Shown: piece after piece, positions 62,569 to 64,000 of the stretch | Layout: each line of letters opens with the position of its first letter | How positions within the stretch are numbered: the stretch's first letter is position 1 | From: Paenibacillus xylanexedens | GTDB lineage: Bacteria; Bacillota; Bacilli; Paenibacillales; Paenibacillaceae | Assembly (NCBI RefSeq): GCF_007676705.1 | Contig: NZ_VEBF01000002.1 | Coordinates: 372,001 to 436,000 of the forward strand | Direction of reading: 5' to 3' | Length of the DNA stretch: 64,000 nt | The notes under the pieces: model-generated | The model's database searches: none | Told to the model about the DNA's origin: nothing | The model's input: only the letters and a program-made list of their open reading frames with translations | Program-made: the position numbers and the translations under genes

Positions 62569-63817
62569 ATAATTTACGATCTTTCATAGTCTGTAACGCC
62601 ATCAAAACGCCATATTTGACATGAGAGTACGTTAATCCGCCTTGCATATACCCGATATACGGCTCCCGAATAGGCGCGTCGGCTGATAATTCCAGACTTC
62701 CACCCTGAATGAACGTACCTGCCGCCATAATGACAGGGTGCTCATAACCAGGCATATCCCACGGTTCAGGAACCACATGACTATCCACAGCTGCTGCACG
62801 CTGAATCCCCTGCACGAAGGCGATCAGATGCTCGGCAGAGCTAAACTGAACAGCCTGGATCAGATCTGTGCGAGCTTCATTCCAGGCGGGTTTGGTTACA
62901 AATCCGGATTCAGCAAACATCGCGGCAGCAAACGTACTTCCTTTGATAGCTTGTCCTACAATTGTCGGTGCCATGTAAAGTCCTTGGTAGATGCCACGTG
63001 TTGTCCCCAGCATTGCTCCCACCTCTCCCCCAATTCCAGGGGCTGTCAGACGATAAGCTGCCAGCTGTACGTACTGTTCCTTCCCACATATGTATCCACC
63101 GGTTTCCGCAATACCTCCACCCGGATTCTTGATCAGTGACCCGGCCATCAGATCAACTCCGACTTCTGTCGGTTCACGTTCTTCCGTGAATTCACCATAA
63201 CAATTGTCCACGAATACGATAACATCTTCCTTCAGCGCTTTAACACGTGTAACCATCTCAGCGATTTCAGCAACGCAGAAGGAAGAGCGCCAGTCATAAC
63301 CACGTGAACGTTGAATCCCAATGACTTTCGTAGCCGGTGTGATGCTTTTCTCAACTTCTGCCCAGTCCACTCTACCTTCAGCGGTTAAGGCCGTCTCTCG
63401 GTAACCGATGCCAAAATCGCGTAACGAACCTGTACCATCGCCGGGTTTGCCAATAACTTTATGCAATGTGTCATAAGGCTTACCCGTGATGTACAATAAT
63501 TCGTCACCTGGGCGCAATACTCCAAAAAGAGCTGTACTAATCGTATGTGTACCTGAAGCAAAATGAGGACGTACCAACGCAGCCTCCGCGCCGAAAACAT
63601 CAGCATATACTTCATCAAGCACTTCACGACCTCGATCGTTATACGCATAACCTGTTGAACCTGCAAAGTGGAAATCACTTACTTTTCGCTGTTGGAAGGC
63701 ATTAATCACCTTCCATTGATTGTGATCTGTGATCCGATCAATCTGTTGCAGTTGTCCTTCAATCTGACGCTCCACTTGATGTTGAAGATCAGATATTTCT
63801 GAATCAAAGCTTACCAT
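62564..63817 (-). CDS. ynbB: YnbB-type PLP enzyme, methionine gamma-lyase-like
   Basis: Pyridoxal phosphate enzyme of 417 residues in the family annotated as aluminium-resistance or cystathionine gamma-lyase-like proteins. Features are VRPHFASGTHTISTALFG, FVDNCYGEFTE (PLP-ring Asp), the PLP lysine in MAGSLIKNPGGGIAETGGY, and a glycine-rich C-terminal part. In B. subtilis ynbB also directly precedes glnR-glnA. The substrate is uncertain. AAGGGG precedes the ATG. Confidence 0.9.
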   Translation of the reverse strand: MVSFDSEISDLQHQVERQIEGQLQQIDRITDHNQWKVINAFQQRKVSDFHFAGSTGYAYNDRGREVLDEVYADVFGAEAALVRPHFASGTHTISTALFGVLRPGDELLYITGKPYDTLHKVIGKPGDGTGSLRDFGIGYRETALTAEGRVDWAEVEKSITPATKVIGIQRSRGYDWRSSFCVAEIAEMVTRVKALKEDVIVFVDNCYGEFTEEREPTEVGVDLMAGSLIKNPGGGIAETGGYICGKEQYVQLAAYRLTAPGIGGEVGAMLGTTRGIYQGLYMAPTIVGQAIKGSTFAAAMFAESGFVTKPAWNEARTDLIQAVQFSSAEHLIAFVQGIQRAAAVDSHVVPEPWDMPGYEHPVIMAAGTFIQGGSLELSADAPIREPYIGYMQGGLTYSHVKYGVLMALQTMKDRKLL

Positions 63818-63901
63818 CTTACTTCATTCCCCTTCATAGCACGAATCTGACGTTAAATTTCTATTATCGTGTCAACTTATCACATCAATATGTCATGAGT
63901 A

Positions 63902-64000
63902 TTACAATTCGATGAAATCTTCAAGCATATGACCAAATTTCTCATACTCACCTTTTTGTAATTCCACTTCATAAATCACATCATTTTCTTCAAAGCTGGT
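63902..64000 (-). CDS. C-terminal end of a gene cut by the window edge
   Basis: An open frame enters from the right edge and ends at a TAA (63902-63904). The 32 visible residues include VIYEVELQKGEYEKFGHMLE. By synteny with B. subtilis (ynbA-ynbB-glnR-glnA) this would be the HflX-type GTPase, but the visible tail is too short to confirm that. Confidence 0.45.
   Translation of the reverse strand, partial: TSFEENDVIYEVELQKGEYEKFGHMLEDFIEL

Overview
The window is a chromosomal segment of a low-to-mid GC Firmicute, almost certainly Paenibacillus. The protein set resembles Bacillus subtilis throughout (ThyA/DfrA, PdhABCD, the TPP-riboswitch thi operon, LexA/YneA/YnzC, YnbB-GlnR-GlnA), Shine-Dalgarno sites are strong AGGAGG types, and TTG/GTG starts are frequent. 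No rRNA, tRNA, CRISPR array or intact insertion sequence was seen. Almost every gene lies on the minus strand.

Layout. 0-3.6 kb: a minus-strand operon of an ABC ATPase, a VCBS-type lipoprotein, an OmpR-type response regulator and a sensor kinase cut by the window edge. 3.7-6.8 kb: an MFS exporter divergent from an ArsR-like regulator, then a HAD phosphatase. 6.8-13.5 kb: topB, fur (with a perfect PerR-type box just downstream of its -10), gltD, dfrA and thyA. 13.5-19.1 kb: a dispersed palindromic repeat (copy A) and the complete pyruvate dehydrogenase operon pdhA-pdhB-pdhC-lpdA. 19.3-23.8 kb: an esterase, a low-molecular-weight phosphatase with a TRIC-type channel, thiN, a secreted NlpC/P60 enzyme and an atypical response regulator. 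23.8-28.1 kb: a TPP riboswitch with terminator driving tenI-thiO-thiS-thiG-thiF. 28.2-29.7 kb: an ABC-F protein.

29.9-40.4 kb holds the most unusual content: a ten-gene, tightly coupled operon for a reduced Tad/Flp-like (type IV pilus-related) machine. It contains a CpaF-type ATPase, a duplicated TadB/TadC-type membrane protein, a SAF (CpaB-like) protein, three ParA/MinD-like modules that all have a degenerate Walker A, and four single-pass membrane proteins of unknown type. The first gene fuses an intact Hanks-type Ser/Thr kinase to one of the degenerate MinD-like domains. No prepilin peptidase, secretin or canonical prepilin is present.

40.6-46.9 kb: a repair and house-cleaning operon (YutF-type HAD, mutM, nfo, a cyclic-phosphate-processing receiver protein, a thioredoxin, a YlmA-type ABC ATPase, an RlmM-like methyltransferase) preceded by rnz. 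46.9-51.1 kb: metH divergent from mtnD with a palindrome between them. 51.2-56.1 kb: a GntR regulator and an LplABC-like sugar ABC transporter carrying repeat copy B, with cre-like and palindromic sites upstream. 56.3-59.4 kb: a HAD enzyme, a membrane protein, and the SOS pair ynzC-yneA / lexA with several LexA boxes. 59.5-60.6 kb: a scar where a 5'-truncated aldehyde dehydrogenase faces the 3' end of a tyrosine integrase gene. 60.6-64 kb: glnA, glnR (with a perfect GlnR/TnrA box), ynbB and the end of a further gene.

Functional themes are central carbon and nitrogen metabolism, thiamine and methionine cofactor chemistry, and stress regulation (PerR/Fur, LexA), plus the uncharacterised kinase-linked pilus-like system. 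Coordinates were corrected from the longest reading frame wherever a ribosome binding site decides the start.
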